This document shows positions 1 to 11,396 of a DNA stretch of 64,000 bases, in pieces. The translations under genes and the position numbers were made by a program. Below the pieces are notes generated by a model. The model did not search any database. It was not told the origin of the DNA and was given only the letters and a program-made list of their open reading frames with translations. This DNA comes from Sipunculus nudus (lineage: Eukaryota; Annelida; Sipuncula; Golfingiida; Sipunculidae), in assembly GCA_026874595.1 (NCBI GenBank), contig CM049320.1, forward strand, positions 7,257,464-7,321,463. Reading direction: 5' to 3'. Position 1 is the first letter of the stretch. Every line of letters starts with the position of its first letter.

Positions 1-330
1 AACATTCTTCAGATGCTTGTCGATAAGCAAATGAAGCTTAGAACGTTAACAGGAGGCCTCAGGCCACATCTGTTGTTCTTCTTCTGATACTAATCTCTGG
101 CATGCAGTTATTCCATCGTCCAGAGGGTCATTTTAACCCAGAATAATTTTTATACCTACCTTGTCTCATTAATCTATTGTTGTAAATGTAGTTCATCATT
201 GAGAAACGGTAATTTTTAACTTATCTGCCAACCCCACATCATCGAATACAAAACAACGAGTGTACGTGCCCTTGGAGGACGAAAACATTCTTCAGATTCT
301 TGTCGATAAGCAAATGAAGCTTAGAACTCA
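1..330. repeat. Partial tandem repeat at window edge
   Basis: Bases 1-45 recur at about 286-330, both ending in a stretch that contains AAGCTTAGAAC. The intervening unit starts with AGGAGGCCTCAGG at 51. The copy at 36711 lacks the preceding unit and has unrelated sequence upstream. So copy A seems to begin inside a tandem array with a period near 285 bp, of which only the last unit and a fragment are visible. No coding potential is seen. Confidence 0.6.
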
Positions 331-1440
331 GCTGGCTCTGACCTTTGGAGCATGAGAACTGGTAGTCTTAGTTGCCTAAACCCTGTTTATTGACTGCGCC
401 TCCTTTCGAGTTAAAAAATGTAAACATTACATTTGACATTAACATTACTTTTGATGATAAATGGTAAAGATTAATTAAAGAGCGGAAAAACCAAATCAGA
501 TCTTAATGGATTCATCTTATTCAAATGTGACATGCATTCATATTTAAGTTATCCAAACAGGACACAAATTCTTCCCATGTATTTTTTTGTATATTATTGT
601 AAAACATGTTTTTGTCGCTTACATCATCTTAAGAGAGATATTTCTCAAAGAACAATTAATAATAAAGCTTTCCATTTTTGTATATATGTTCAGAAACCTA
701 TACATATAATCTAAATTTTTTACGACATTTTATTTTATAGAACAGTTAATACGTATTTTTAACAGGGAATCATTTGTTAACTTTCCGGCATTTTTAAATG
801 AAAATAATTTAGAAGGAAAGTTGATAAATATACGAAAAAAAAACGCCTGAAATTATTTATATGTATTTTAAGATGACATTGTTAAACGCCTAGTTATAGA
901 GGGATATATGATCTATCGTGTTTCTGTAAAAAATCTAAAGACCAACAACGAGGGCGTAATTTACAAATAGCAGCTCTTATAAAAGACATTTAGATTATTT
1001 CTAAGAATGTATAAAATTGTTACCTGATCTTAAAACAAAATAAGATCAATTTAGTCTGACGATGCTACCACCTTAAACACCGGTTTGCACATATCTCCGG
1101 GTGCCCAAGTACCCACATGAATAAATAGCAGGTATGTGGGGCATGGGGCCTCTGTTTAGTTCTGTTGCGGACTTCACTACATGCATATTCCATATAACTT
1201 ATAGAACCTCAGGGGGTCTTTGACATTAGCATTTTAAGGTAGTGTATTTTTTAAATTTAATTGGCGAACGATTATATGAAGGAGAAGATACCTAAAACAT
1301 ATATATATTAAAAGCAAAACTAGTTCTGAGAGTGGTAATATCAATTTTCCAAGATGAACTGAGTCAAATATTTTTTAGCCTAATACTAATTTCATGTCAG
1401 TTAAAATAAAAGAAATAAAGAAATATTAATGAAAATATTT
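331..1440. other. Noncoding, no gene seen
   Basis: AT-rich DNA with many short homopolymer runs and stop codons in every frame. The only ORF of note (532-714, 60 codons) lacks any recognisable motif, and the copy at 37195 does not keep it intact. The stretch is conserved as DNA in copy C (36989-38100), which reflects recent duplication rather than selection. I see no feature here. Confidence 0.6.
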
Positions 1441-1459
1441 AAGCCATACATATATGTAG

Positions 1460-1461
<2 letters not shown>

Positions 1462-1528
<67 letters not shown>
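1462..1528. repeat. Compound (TA)n-(GA)n microsatellite
   Basis: About 17 TA units pass directly into about 16 GA units. The orthologous site in copy C (38124-38227) is clearly longer, so the tract has changed length since duplication. Confidence 0.95.
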
Positions 1529-1530
<2 letters not shown>

Positions 1531-1998
1531 AAAGCCTGTTGCAAAAATTCTTCAAACCTTCAAAGGTTTCAAATTTTTAAAATGTATCATTAAAATTTCC
1601 ATTCACTCCATAGTAATATTTTTTATTGTTGGTTGCTACGAATGCAATATTTCAACAATATTATTTATTTTCAATTTTTCATCTAAATGAAAAAAAAAGA
1701 TGTTGTATTTAAATGCCCATTCCTGTCAGCCATATACAGTGCTTCTCTACCCAATAAAGAATGGATAAATAAGGATAAAATATATTTTGATATATTTATA
1801 TGAATAACATAGGCCCAGTCATCAGATCAATGGCAAATGTTCTACATGGGTCCCGTCATTCAATGCCGATGCTCACGTAGATATGTCCGCCATTTTTACT
1901 CCTTGGGCGTTGTGGAATTACTGGTAAAATAGCTGATATAATTATATAATGCACAGGTCGGGCTCTTTAGCATCAACCGAAAAAATTTTATTAAGGTC

Positions 1999-2021
1999 AC
2001 ACACACACACAAACACACACG

Positions 2022-2057
<36 letters not shown>
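1999..2057. repeat. Compound (CA)n-(TA)n microsatellite
   Basis: An interrupted CA tract runs into a TA tract. The copy C equivalent is at 38699-38750. Reading through it gives spurious Tyr-Ile repeat ORFs on the minus strand. Confidence 0.95.
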
Positions 2058-2060
<3 letters not shown>

Positions 2061-2159
2061 CGAAAAGTATTTCAATAATAGACCCTGCAAAAAATCTTCT
2101 CTGTGTGCTTGACTGTTGAGTATTCTGGTAAATCAGTTCATCATGATGAGATGGCAATT

Positions 2160-2800
2160 AATGAACGGCTACGTCACGTTGGTATGTGTGCCTAAGACAT
2201 GCCGACATCACGATGCACAATATGGACTCGAATTTCTCTGCAGTTTTCCTTACTTTAACTCAACCGAACGAGACACAGTAAACTACTGTACTGGTCCCCG
2301 CGTCCATTTATTTGCCTGTATGCGCGATAAGGGGGAGCAGGGCCCCAGCCTAGTTATCATTCCGCAAGGGAACGCGAAAAGATCACGAGGGAACGCGCAA
2401 AGCTCGCGAGGGAACGCGTAAAGATCGCGAGGGAACGCGCAATTATCGCGAGGGAACGCGATATTTACCCAGAAAAAAAATCACGTATGTCACTTTAGGG
2501 GCTCCATACTTATGAGCGGACCCCTCTATATAGACTTAAAAGAGGCTGAAAAATCAGTTTGTCCCTTTCTCAGGGACCGCAAAACCTTGTATTTGTCATA
2601 CAATATGGGCGGTGGTGCCTGACTGACTGCACTGCAGTAAACGTGCCCGCCTGTGTCGTAAACACGTCCGATTAGAGCCGTCATAATATAATATATTTAA
2701 AATTTCGGAATATAGCGGGCATTTCTTTTTCCGTAAACTTTGTCCAGCCAGGCGTAATCGTGGGTCGGAAGAAAACCAATGCATTACATCACTATTAAAT
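2160..2800 (+). repeat. Dispersed repeat carrying a hairpin array
   Basis: This segment occurs in copy A, in copy C (38880-39480) and, for a core of roughly 200-290 bp, inverted at 36240-36530 outside the duplicon. The shared core runs from GAGACACAGTAAACT through TTTATTTGCCTGTATG into the 21-bp array at 2361-2465. Its presence in a separate inverted location marks it as a mobile or dispersed repeat family and not merely duplicon sequence. No terminal inverted repeats or coding domain are visible, so its class is unknown. Confidence 0.7.
2361..2465 (+). repeat. 21-bp hairpin minisatellite, 5 units
   Basis: The core AGGGAACG recurs at 2367, 2388, 2409, 2430 and 2451, an exact 21-bp period. 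In the best units the core is flanked by complementary arms, as in TCGCG-AGGGAA-CGCGA, so each unit can fold as a 4-6 bp stem with a 6-nt loop. CpG content is high against the AT-rich surroundings. Confidence 0.9.
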
Positions 2801-3659
2801 AAAGGGCAGTAGATGTCACAAGTGCATACAGGGCATGGACCAAAGCGTGTTCACGGATGGTCACACCAGGCCAGGAAAGTTTGCGGCACGGTTTCACAGC
2901 TTGTCATTCGTCGCCCGCTAATTATGTGCGTAATACATAAATACATATTTAACTCACTATTGGACTAACTGTTTACAAACTTTATTGGGTGAGGAAAGCG
3001 CCTGAGTACTCCTTTATTAACGCAGCTATGTAAAATGTCTGTGCTGGAGGACATGCTGCAGGAGCCTGCTGTGAACGTTAAGTGTCAAAGTAGCATACTT
3101 TCAATAGACCAGTTTCTCAAGAAATAGACTTCATCAGGGCCATGTACAATGAACTTGTTTGATCTATGGTTAATCTTCATGATGTATCAAGTATAAGTAT
3201 CGTGTATCCAATAAGCTTTCTTTAATATAAACAGGTCTGATGTTATTTTGCCGTCGTTCACAATTTATGCGTAAAACTGGAACTGCTGCGTATTTGCATT
3301 TGTTTCAAACACAATCCATAATTATGTCGCATTTTCAAAATGAGTGAGACTGTTTTTAGTAAGATAGTTTTGTTTAAACATATTTATCTCGTTTGAATGG
3401 ATAACTATTTAAGGTTTAATGCTATAAACGTATATAGTAAAAGCATCATGCAATAGATTGATTTTGTATCAGAGCACAAATGATCTGGTAAATGATTCAT
3501 GTTGCACAACGAGGACATGGTAATAACAAGAAATACATTTTCCAAACAAATACACAGCATGATTATATAATATGATCGCTACATAAACAATAATCTGAAT
3601 GGGGCTATAATATCATTAAATCATGAATTTGCCCGCCTATTTGTAACCCTTACTTTTGT

Positions 3660-3660
<1 letters not shown>
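2466..3660. other. Noncoding, with an A-specific segment
   Basis: No coding region is recognised. Positions about 2806-3080 are absent from copy C, where the sequence passes straight from AATAAAGGG to TGTCAAAGTAGC. That is either an insertion in A or a deletion in C; no target-site duplication or terminal repeat decides it. The rest is conserved as DNA at 39480-40070. Confidence 0.55.
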
Positions 3661-3661
<1 letters not shown>

Positions 3662-3714
<53 letters not shown>

Positions 3715-3718
3715 TATA
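3662..3718. repeat. (TA)n microsatellite
   Basis: A pure TA tract of about 20 units followed by a CACATATATATA variant; the copy C equivalent is at 40072-40128. It lies just downstream of the decayed fucosyltransferase F1. Confidence 0.95.
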
Positions 3719-3929
3719 CAGAAAAAGAGAGAAGTAAATAGATTTGAGGCTATAAATGGTGCATACAAGGAAGGTATGTTGGGATGTTTTATATATATAA
3801 AAATATAAATATAAATAAACAGAGATAAAAAGAACCATAGATAGACAGATTTGAGGCAATAAGGTGCATTTTTGGTAAGAAGGTATTTTGGGATGCTTCA
3901 GATCTTAACATCTTAATATAACAATAGTG

Positions 3930-5330
3930 AAATTATTCTGTTCAAAGAAAAGTGAGGTTTGCGTGCCCTTTAAAATACGTTTTTTATGGAGTACAATTTT
4001 TTTATTCCAAAAGTGGTCAATGTTTTCGTAAACTTTTTGGAAGTGTTCTTGAGTGTGCAGAAATTTGCATAAATCACAAAAATTATTTCGGCTAGAGTCC
4101 ACTTCATAATATTGTTTCCATTCAAAATATTTGTTGTATAAGACAGAATTTGAATCTAAAAGTTTTAGATATGCGGCTAAATCAGAAGGAGATTTAAAAT
4201 CTTTAACATCTATAAATGAACGATAGGGGAGATTTTTCATAAACTCCAAGGACCACGGGCACTATGTTCAGATTTTGAATTTCCCACAACTGTTCAGTGG
4301 CATATACTTTTCTCAAACAAAAGGTGAAATTTGTATTTTGCATTCAGCACAGAATAGCATCGGGTTTCATTTTTACAGCATACTTGCCACATTTTCCGTA
4401 TATATCCACCTGTACATGTTTGGCCAGCTCCGCGGCGTATTCCTCAAGATGGCTACTTGTAACACTGTTATCGTACCAGGCGACAAGATGTGTCTTCCCC
4501 CTTGAATAATCAATCAAGCTTTGTTCAGTAACATCCCTATTTATTTTTCTCAATGATCCGTAACCGAAATACACATCAGAGTCATGTCTGCGTCACGTTA
4601 AAAACCCCGTTGTTTTGCGTCAATATCAGACACGGCAGGACACCATGTTTGCGGAACAATTTATATTTTTTTCTATGATTTGAAAATGGAGCATCCACTG
4701 AACTATTCCACAAGGGTATTGTGTGCTCTGCTGTGGAAAAAAAAACAAGAACATGAGACCAGTCATTAGATGACCCATTATGTGCTTTACCATGCTAAAT
4801 GCAATAATTTAGTCAGAGTAATTAATAGACCGAGAGCTGAAGCATACACTATATCAAATTTATTAGGCCGCTTGTGGATGCGAAAAGCCAAACATATCGC
4901 CTCATTTAGCCGGTAGGTTTAATGCTGCTTTTATCGCCTAACCATTACATAACATAATGCCAGCCGATTTCCATGATAAGCGGCAGAATTATCAGCTCCT
5001 AACTCCTACAATTATTACGGCGGAGGGCTTCTTGTCCAAACCCGAAATCAAATATTTTGTCCTTGTGGTACGCGGTCTAGAACAATATTTTCTTTATTCG
5101 TTTCTTACCTTTGAGCCCTGACCTAGAGTCTTTTAAAGGTTTATGCTCTGATGTTATTGATTCCTTGTCTGGCATGTTAGTCAATGTCATTTTAGCCCGA
5201 AACAGAACTGTAATTTCGTAGCCAATAATTTAAATACTAAAGCCCTTACCCGTCGTAAAGGCACAAACAGTTTTGTTGTGAAAGACTTTGTTACATCATT
5301 TTTAAATTGCTGTCATATGAATGTATAATG
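3930..5330 (-). pseudogene. Decayed GT10 fucosyltransferase (F1)
   Basis: On the minus strand this matches the intact gene at 9819-10997 in pieces. The N-terminal piece (about 5290-5012) contains an equivalent of the FWTAYYKDK region with a stop in place of Trp, then FGFGQEALRRNNC. A stretch of about 360 bp (4650-5010) unrelated to the gene follows. The middle piece (4640-4345) carries a DSDVYFGYGSLRK stretch and the VDIYGKCGK region. The C-terminal piece (4250-3930) carries SFIDVKDFKSPSDLAAYLKL, the YFEWKQYYEV stretch and the CDLC motif. The acceptor-site FEN-type block is shortened and out of frame, and a run of A residues shifts the frame near the C terminus. It cannot make enzyme. The family assignment is clear; this was once a Golgi fucosyltransferase gene. 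Equivalents are at 40340-41070 (C) and 49180-49940 (B). Confidence 0.85.
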
Positions 5331-5690
5331 AAGCGTCGCATGCTTGGTAAGCCATGTATATGAATATGGTTGTGTTGTCTGAGTTTGTGACCAGGCAGAT
5401 GCTGATCATTCAAGCTGATCATGAAGTAAATTTTAGAAAACGTCTTGATAGTGCAAGAAAACCAATATTTAACATTGTATCTATTGTTTCAGCCCTTCTT
5501 TTGTTAGGTTGTAATAGTCTGTGTGCAACTGCAAATTACTCATATCAGTGATATTCTAATAGAGATACAAACATGTTTGGTTTAGGCTGCCCATATGTTT
5601 TAAATCATAGCTGTGTAAAATATTCTGCTAAAGATTATAATTATTGAGATGATGAAGTCGATTTCACTCTCAAAGTGCTCTTTGTCCGTT
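5330..5690 (-). promoter_or_regulatory. Conserved 5' module of the FUT units
   Basis: Just upstream (on the minus strand) of F1 lies a block with GAAGCGTCGCATGC and paired TGATCA sites in GATCATTCAAGCTGATCATG. The same block recurs upstream of F2 (11130-11210), inverted upstream of F3 (16170-16300), and at the 5' relics near 7705-7820 and 19375-19490. It could hold promoter and 5'UTR sequence of the family; that role is inferred only from position and repetition. In copy B the F1 version is lost to a deletion. Confidence 0.5.
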
Positions 5691-6483
5691 TATTCACATG
5701 GTGATATTTTGTACAAAGAAGTTTTCAGAGCCACTGATTTAGCTGCCTTAAATATTAATGGTTTACTATTTTTACAGAGTATGTGTAAAAATATAAACAT
5801 GTTCCTGCTGTATGGGTAATTTACAATCTAAGAAGTAGACACACCTCAATAAGCTGTAACATAATGAAACATCTGGTTGAGAAGTATGCATCTCAGGTCG
5901 TCAAATACTTCTTACTTCTCTGAATTGCAGGTAGCCTTTGGGATTGTACTTATTTAATATTAACTTTTACCGGACAAAGTTATAACGTTGAGGACAATCT
6001 TGCTCTTTTAGTATTCGTAATTAATATATATGATTACTGATCCAGTTTGCAGTGATGGGTAGATTGAGATTACTGAATTTCCTTAAAATTGTTTCACCAT
6101 ACAAAAATTTAAGAGCTCCATGTTAATATGCTTCTACATTCCAACAAATTTTTCCTGCATATCTGAAACCCGACCTGTGTTCCCTAATTATAAGGCAAGG
6201 TGTGGCTATGGCCATTTGGAAGCCGGGTAATACACTGATAGCTAGGCCGATAGCATAAACAGTATCTTAATAGTAGTAGGCCTATGACATATACATATAT
6301 ATATATTCTAATTGATGACGCTCATACGAGACATTTGTCGCAAATTTCCTCCGTGGCCAAGCCTCGGATATGCACGTTCCTGGGGAATTGCTCTTTCGGG
6401 GATTATGGAATTGTGTCCTAAGTGGGCCAGTTCCCTTATTGCCTCCTTAATCCTGAGATATTTCACTTGAATATTCAAGGGAC
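5691..6483. other. Noncoding, no gene seen
   Basis: AT-rich sequence, nearly identical in copy B (about 50203-50995). No protein motif or structured RNA is recognised. Confidence 0.55.
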
Positions 6484-7320
6484 GATTCAATCTACAACAG
6501 ATCATTCAATATATTTGTAGAACACTGTTAACCACTAGGGCTAGAGTAATACACCAAAGCTCCCATACCATTACTAAAAACTCCCCTTAAGTTATTTGAA
6601 AGACTTAACTAAATTCCAATATACTTGCACGTGTATCTCTTTTTCACAATTTGTTCTCTCTACAGGAACCTGATCAGTCTGGAATAATTTGGATACAAGT
6701 CTTTTACCGGTCATAGATTAAAAAATGACAAATACGGTCAATTGTTGCTTTGATATTGCTTAACACTAATGAAACCAAATTTTGCAATAGCATCTTGCAT
6801 AATGGCTAGAGCCAACCAAGGCTCGGGTTATGGATTCCCAAAGATGTTGTTCCATGTCGACACACATGCAGAAAAACCGGCACATCCAACCACAAACACG
6901 AGTATTATTCTCTATGTATAATGGAGGATACTTGTACCTGCGTAGACTGAAAAGATAGGACAGATACTCACTATTTAGGTAATGCCAGTTCTCGACTTGA
7001 AGTAATGGGAACGTTGCCAATTGTGTCCTAAGGGGCCATTTTCCAAATTGTTTTATTTTTGCGAAAGATATATCACAGCGCCACAATTATCAATCCGTTC
7101 CCCTACGTGTAGGTGTAGACCACTACCAGCAGAAGATCGAGAAATAGCTAGTAATCACATTGTCAATAGATGCCAGTTGACCGATTATTATTTTATTGCA
7201 TTTCAGTGAAATGTCTGATACTTGTACAGCATTCAACTCCTCCTCTCTTGTGTAAGACTACACTGACTTAACGTTTATATCCAGGTTAAAAATCATTGCT
7301 CTTTGGATAATTTAGACTGT
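6484..7320 (+). repeat. Older direct repeat, proximal copy
   Basis: This segment matches 18205-19060 in the same orientation with visible divergence, for example the blocks around AACACTGTTAACCACTAGG, GGTCATAGATTAAAA and TTGTGTCCTAAGGGG. It is flanked by fucosyltransferase units on both occasions, so it is part of the ancestral tandem unit. ORFs in it are not conserved between the diverged copies. The near-identical copy B version is at 50996-51782. Confidence 0.7.
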
Positions 7321-7329
7321 TCCGCCTGT

Positions 7330-7720
7330 CTACAACTTCACCTTTATGCTATGTCTTCCAATTAGGATAAAACAAGACTGAAAAGAGGACTGGAAACCAG
7401 TCAATGAACATAAATTTGACCTGTATGATTTTCTACAGTTAGGCTTGGTGGTGTACCGGTCATACGATCGCGCCGTTTCATTGTTAATGAATGCTATTTT
7501 ATTTGAGTAAAAAAAAAAACCTGCACCATGAAGAATGCCTACACCCATTATCTTGATGTGCCTTTAAAGGACCATGTTCCTGGTAAAGGTTTCGAGTTGT
7601 CCTGTCCTCAGACGACAGTACCTGTTTAAAAAGTAGCTTTTAGTCATTGATACACAGGCAATCTTTCTGTGGAAGGCTTTGTTTGGTTGTTATTTTCTTG
7701 GTGGTGAAAAATGAATGTTT
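7330..7720 (-). pseudogene. FUT 5'-end relic
   Basis: A minus-strand ORF here contains GVGILHGAGFFFYSN, which aligns with the membrane anchor VGILYCAVCLYFNST of the intact enzyme. The DNA around it aligns with the start region of F2 (about 10930-11040), including the AAAGGACC(A)T..TTCCTGGTAA-like block upstream of the start codon. Nothing of the catalytic domain follows. I read this as the remnant of another fucosyltransferase unit that lost its catalytic part. Identity is low, so this is weaker than the other calls. Confidence 0.45.
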
Positions 7721-7820
7721 ATTGAAGCGTTGCATGCATGAGTAAACATTATCATGCATTTTGTTTTGTTGTCGAAGTTTGTGATCAGCCAGATAAACAG
7801 ATCATTCAAGCTGGTCGTCA
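7705..7820 (-). promoter_or_regulatory. Orphan FUT 5' module
   Basis: A further copy of the GAAGCGTTGCATGC ... GTTTGTGATCAG ... GATCATTCAAGCTGGTC block, placed upstream of the relic at 7330-7720 exactly as the module sits upstream of F1 and F2. Copy B holds the same block at about 52080-52177. Confidence 0.5.
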
Positions 7821-9690
7821 AGTAAGTTTACAACATTGATGTTAATGTAACAACTAATGGTGAAACATTCTTTCAGAATGATATAAAGGGATAATTGCTA
7901 TTAATGAGCAGCATTCTCTGTTGATGGTAAAATTGATGGACAGATAAACAGTGATAAACGAAATATGAATATTGATCACTGCAAAATGTATTATACGAGG
8001 TTGTAAAATGAGTGATTTTGCAGCATTGAAGTTGCCGACCAAGAGCTACAAGTAGACACAGATAAGGACAAGACTTGCAATATATATGGACCAGGACAAG
8101 TATTGCTGATTGGCTTTAATATGTAGGAAATAATGAATATTTTATGAATATATAATTAAACCTGAGCAAGATATTGCCTGTAATCTAAATATAAGGAGCG
8201 TCAGGATTTGTCTGACATCTTAAAGAAATGTTAAGAAAGTGATTGAGAAATATTGTATATTTTTTATGCTATAAACAATTATTTTCAAAAATACCATTCC
8301 ATACATACATTTTCTCGTGTTTCGTCAACTAAAATATTCTGCTGAGTGATGTATTAATGCTATCAGCCTGCTTGAGCCTACCTGGATCCAAAGGTATCGC
8401 CGAACACAGCTAGTGAGTTGTACGCTGCTACTGTCGCCTGTGTTCCTGTCCAAGCTAATGAATTTTGTATCTAACATTAAAAGCTAAGGACAGATGTTAA
8501 TGACTGCGCTTGAATACCACATGCAGTTTTGGAGTCAGATTTAAGAATGTATAAAAAAAACTCAAACTGAAATTTCTACTAAAATGACAAACCATTTACT
8601 TTCATTGATGTGTTTCCATTAAAACAATTAATTTTTAAAGTATATGTAAAGTACATTTCGCATGCAAATCATATAAAAATAGTTTTAAAGTTTACACATA
8701 ATGAATCATAGGGTCTTGAAGGTCTTTAATTGCAAATTTCTGGAATTTCAGCCTTCGAATTCAAATGCATAGGAATATTTTGATACTAATTTCGTTGAAA
8801 AACTAGCAAGTCTCCTTTGATGCAGCATGATTATCACCTGTGCCTTTGATAAAACATTAATTTCAGTTGAATTTTACAAGTATCACTATATACCAATCAA
8901 GGTACTCTTCAACATTCATATGATTAAATGATATATCAAAATATGAACTGAATTAAGCATAATAACATTATGATATGTGACACACACACATGTTTATTAA
9001 TATACACACTGTACAAACACTATGAACAGCAAATAAATATATATGTGGCTGTTCCATTTATTATTATCATATTTCTACTGAACATCAATAATTTCATAAA
9101 TTATGCTTTAGTTAGTCTTTAACCTTTTTGACCTTTCAACAAATGACTTAAACTTATTAAATATTGCTCTGTCTGCCTCAGGTTTTAAGTGTATGTCTTT
9201 ATATAACAGTATTTAAAAAAAAATTTAGCTGGGATGCTCGTTTTCCTCCTTATTCGACGATATTTGACTTATGTAGGATGACTGGTTATCAAACTTTGAT
9301 AGATACGGTAACATTTACCTATCATATATATGGATCTGATTTTTGTTAGATTCCTAATTAAGACTGACAGATTATCCAGTGCGAAGGCATTCCTCCTTGA
9401 AAAGTTAAAAGTATATGAAAATTTACGTTGGTAATAAGGATGAGCTGCAACTCGTTTACAGCAGGAAACCAGTCATTGGCTTCTTTTTTCAAGATAACAA
9501 TGGCTCAGGATATATTTTTAAAATGAATCGAAAGGTACACATTACCCGTTGTCTCCAAATTTACGTTCTTGTCACATGTATAAATATGTTTACATTTGCA
9601 ATGTAATGTTTTATATTGGGACGTGCGACTAGTACCTCATTTAACTGACAATTACCAATAACCATAAAACATAAATTTGGCTGCGTAATG
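7821..9690. other. Noncoding downstream flank of F2
   Basis: No gene recognised. Positions about 8500-9500 reappear inverted at 17760-18180, on the distal side of F3, which makes them part of the inverted unit carrying F2 and F3. Positions 7866-8590 also recur directly at 20395-21235. Copy C lacks 8663-9693. Short ORFs at 9164-9349 and 9415-9606 are kept in copy B only because B is nearly identical. Confidence 0.6.
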
Positions 9691-9818
9691 GTAGCAAGCC
9701 ATGTCAGGATGCTGTTTAGCATTGTATAATAATGCAGCTAAACATTGTAACATTCCAGCTTAAACCCGATACAACCTATACCCACCTGAAAGAAAGTCAA
9801 CCTGAAGGAGTTTTCTTA

Positions 9819-10997
9819 TCAAAGATAATCGAGCTTTGCGTGTCCCTCATAATACACTTCTGCTGGGGTACAATCCTTTTCATTCCAAAATTGGTCTATG
9901 TTTTCATAGACTTTATGAAAGTTTTCATGGGTGTGTAGAAATTCACATAAGTCACAAATACCTGTTCCCTTTATTTGCACATCATAATATTGTTTCCATT
10001 CAAAATATTGATTGTATAATGTAGTATTGGAATCAAGAAGTTTTAGGTATGCGGCTAGCTCAGACGGGGATTTAAAATCTGTAATATCGATGAATGAATG
10101 ATTTGGAAGATATTTCTTGTAATCATAACCGCCCAGGACGACGGGCACCACATTCAGCTTAAGAATTCTCCAGAGTTTCTCTGATGCGTAATCTTTACAA
10201 ATACCGTTCTCAAATGAAAGGTAAAATTTGTATCTGGCGTTCAGCATGGAATGGCAGAGGATTCTATCATCACAGGACAGCGTGCCACACCTTCCGTATA
10301 TATCTACGTCTATATGCTTCGCAAGTTCCTCGACGTATTTCTCTCGGTGACTCTTTGTAACACAATGGCTTACAAACCATGCGACAAGTTTAGTTTTGCC
10401 TTTTGAATTATCAACCAATTTCCTTTCAGGAACATCCCCTTTTAGCTTTCTCAATGACCCGTAAGGAATATAAATATCAGAATCATGACTGTATGTCTGT
10501 GTTAGGTTAAATATCCCATTGTACTGCGTTAACGGACCGGGGGTTCTCAAGGGGGACTCCTTGATATAAAACACTAATAACTGGTTCGATTGACGGAATT
10601 TTGGGATCTCCTCAACAGATTTTATATTGAACATGCTAACTATCACTGCATTGCTGCGGTTTATTTGTGAACGATCATTTGTTGTTTCACAGTCCCTGAA
10701 CTTACAATTATTACGGCGGAAGGCTTCTTGTCCAAATCCGAAACCAAATGATTTGTCCTTGTAGTAAGCTGTCCAGAACAATATTTTCTTTATTCCTTTC
10801 TTACCTTTGAGCCCAGTCGTAGGGTTATTTAAAAGTTTATGCTCTGAGATAGTTGATCCCTTGTCTGGCAAGTTAGGCCATGTCATTGTACCCCAAGACA
10901 GTGGTTTAGGCAGACAACCGGTCGAATTGAAATACAAACACACTGCACAATACAGTATGCCAACACATATTAGCAGCATGTACCTTTTATAGGCCAT
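9819..10997 (-). CDS. Alpha-1,3-fucosyltransferase (GT10), intact
   Basis: Intact single-exon gene, 392 residues. GT10 enzymes move fucose from GDP-fucose onto N-acetylglucosamine of glycoprotein or glycolipid glycans in the Golgi. The open frame extends 39 codons further upstream to 11114, but that extension starts at TTG; the first ATG is at 10997, in a good context (purine at -3, G at +4), and copy C has an in-frame TAA just upstream of the matching ATG. From this start: short cytosolic tail, membrane anchor at about 7-23, stem with an NST sequon at 24, GT10 N-terminal domain from about 72 (FWTAYYKDK, then FRRNNCKFRDC), and the GDP-fucose-binding motif at about 258-290 (FYLSFENGICKDY, then EKLW and VVPVVLGG). 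A CDLC motif lies at 348-351. Sequons occur at 113, 164, 299 and 324. It is the type II layout and length expected. Acceptor and linkage specificity cannot be read. An upstream intron in the 5'UTR is possible. Confidence 0.92.
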   Translation of the reverse strand: MAYKRYMLLICVGILYCAVCLYFNSTGCLPKPLSWGTMTWPNLPDKGSTISEHKLLNNPTTGLKGKKGIKKILFWTAYYKDKSFGFGFGQEAFRRNNCKFRDCETTNDRSQINRSNAVIVSMFNIKSVEEIPKFRQSNQLLVFYIKESPLRTPGPLTQYNGIFNLTQTYSHDSDIYIPYGSLRKLKGDVPERKLVDNSKGKTKLVAWFVSHCVTKSHREKYVEELAKHIDVDIYGRCGTLSCDDRILCHSMLNARYKFYLSFENGICKDYASEKLWRILKLNVVPVVLGGYDYKKYLPNHSFIDITDFKSPSELAAYLKLLDSNTTLYNQYFEWKQYYDVQIKGTGICDLCEFLHTHENFHKVYENIDQFWNEKDCTPAEVYYEGHAKLDYL

Positions 10998-11396
10998 TTT
11001 CCTGTATTTAAGTGGGCCTTGTCCTGTTTTAGAATATCGTGTTTCAAACGACCTGACCTGTTGTAAAGGCACAGACAGTTTTGTTGCGAAACACTTTGTA
11101 ACGTTATTTTCCAAATGCTGAGATATAAATATTTGCTGAAGCGTCGCATGCTTGGTAACCCATCAGGCAGATGCTGATCATTCAAGCTGATCATGATGCA
11201 AACTATAGATTAGTTCATGACAGTGGAATAAAAACAGTTGTTAACATTGTATCTTTTGTTACAGACCTTCCTTTGTTAGGTTGTGATAACTTCAGTGATA
11301 GGTTTGATCAACGTTGCACAACTGCATATAAATATTACAGGTATCTGTTTTATTGTTCGCAGGAGTTTTACATGTGTCTGTTGACATTCTGATTCT
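10998..11396 (-). promoter_or_regulatory. 5' region of intact FUT gene F2
   Basis: Sequence between the F2 start and the LTR of the retroelement at 11397. It contains the conserved module (about 11130-11210) with GAAGCGTCGCATGC and GATCATTCAAGCTGATCATG. If the promoter of F2 extends further upstream, the LTR would lie inside or next to it, 0.4 kb from the start codon. No TATA box is convincing. Confidence 0.45.

Noticed and set aside
2361..2465. CRISPR-like array
   Set aside because: The period is 21 bp with no unique spacers of regular length, and the setting is an animal genome. It is a minisatellite.
6766..7086. 106-codon minus-strand ORF (again at 51278-51598)
   Set aside because: No domain or membrane pattern that convinces, and the older diverged copy near 18500-18900 does not keep it open. 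Likely chance in a noncoding repeat.
9819..11114. 431-residue version of the fucosyltransferase
   Set aside because: The first codon of that frame is TTG. The first ATG gives a 392-residue type II enzyme with the usual short cytosolic tail.
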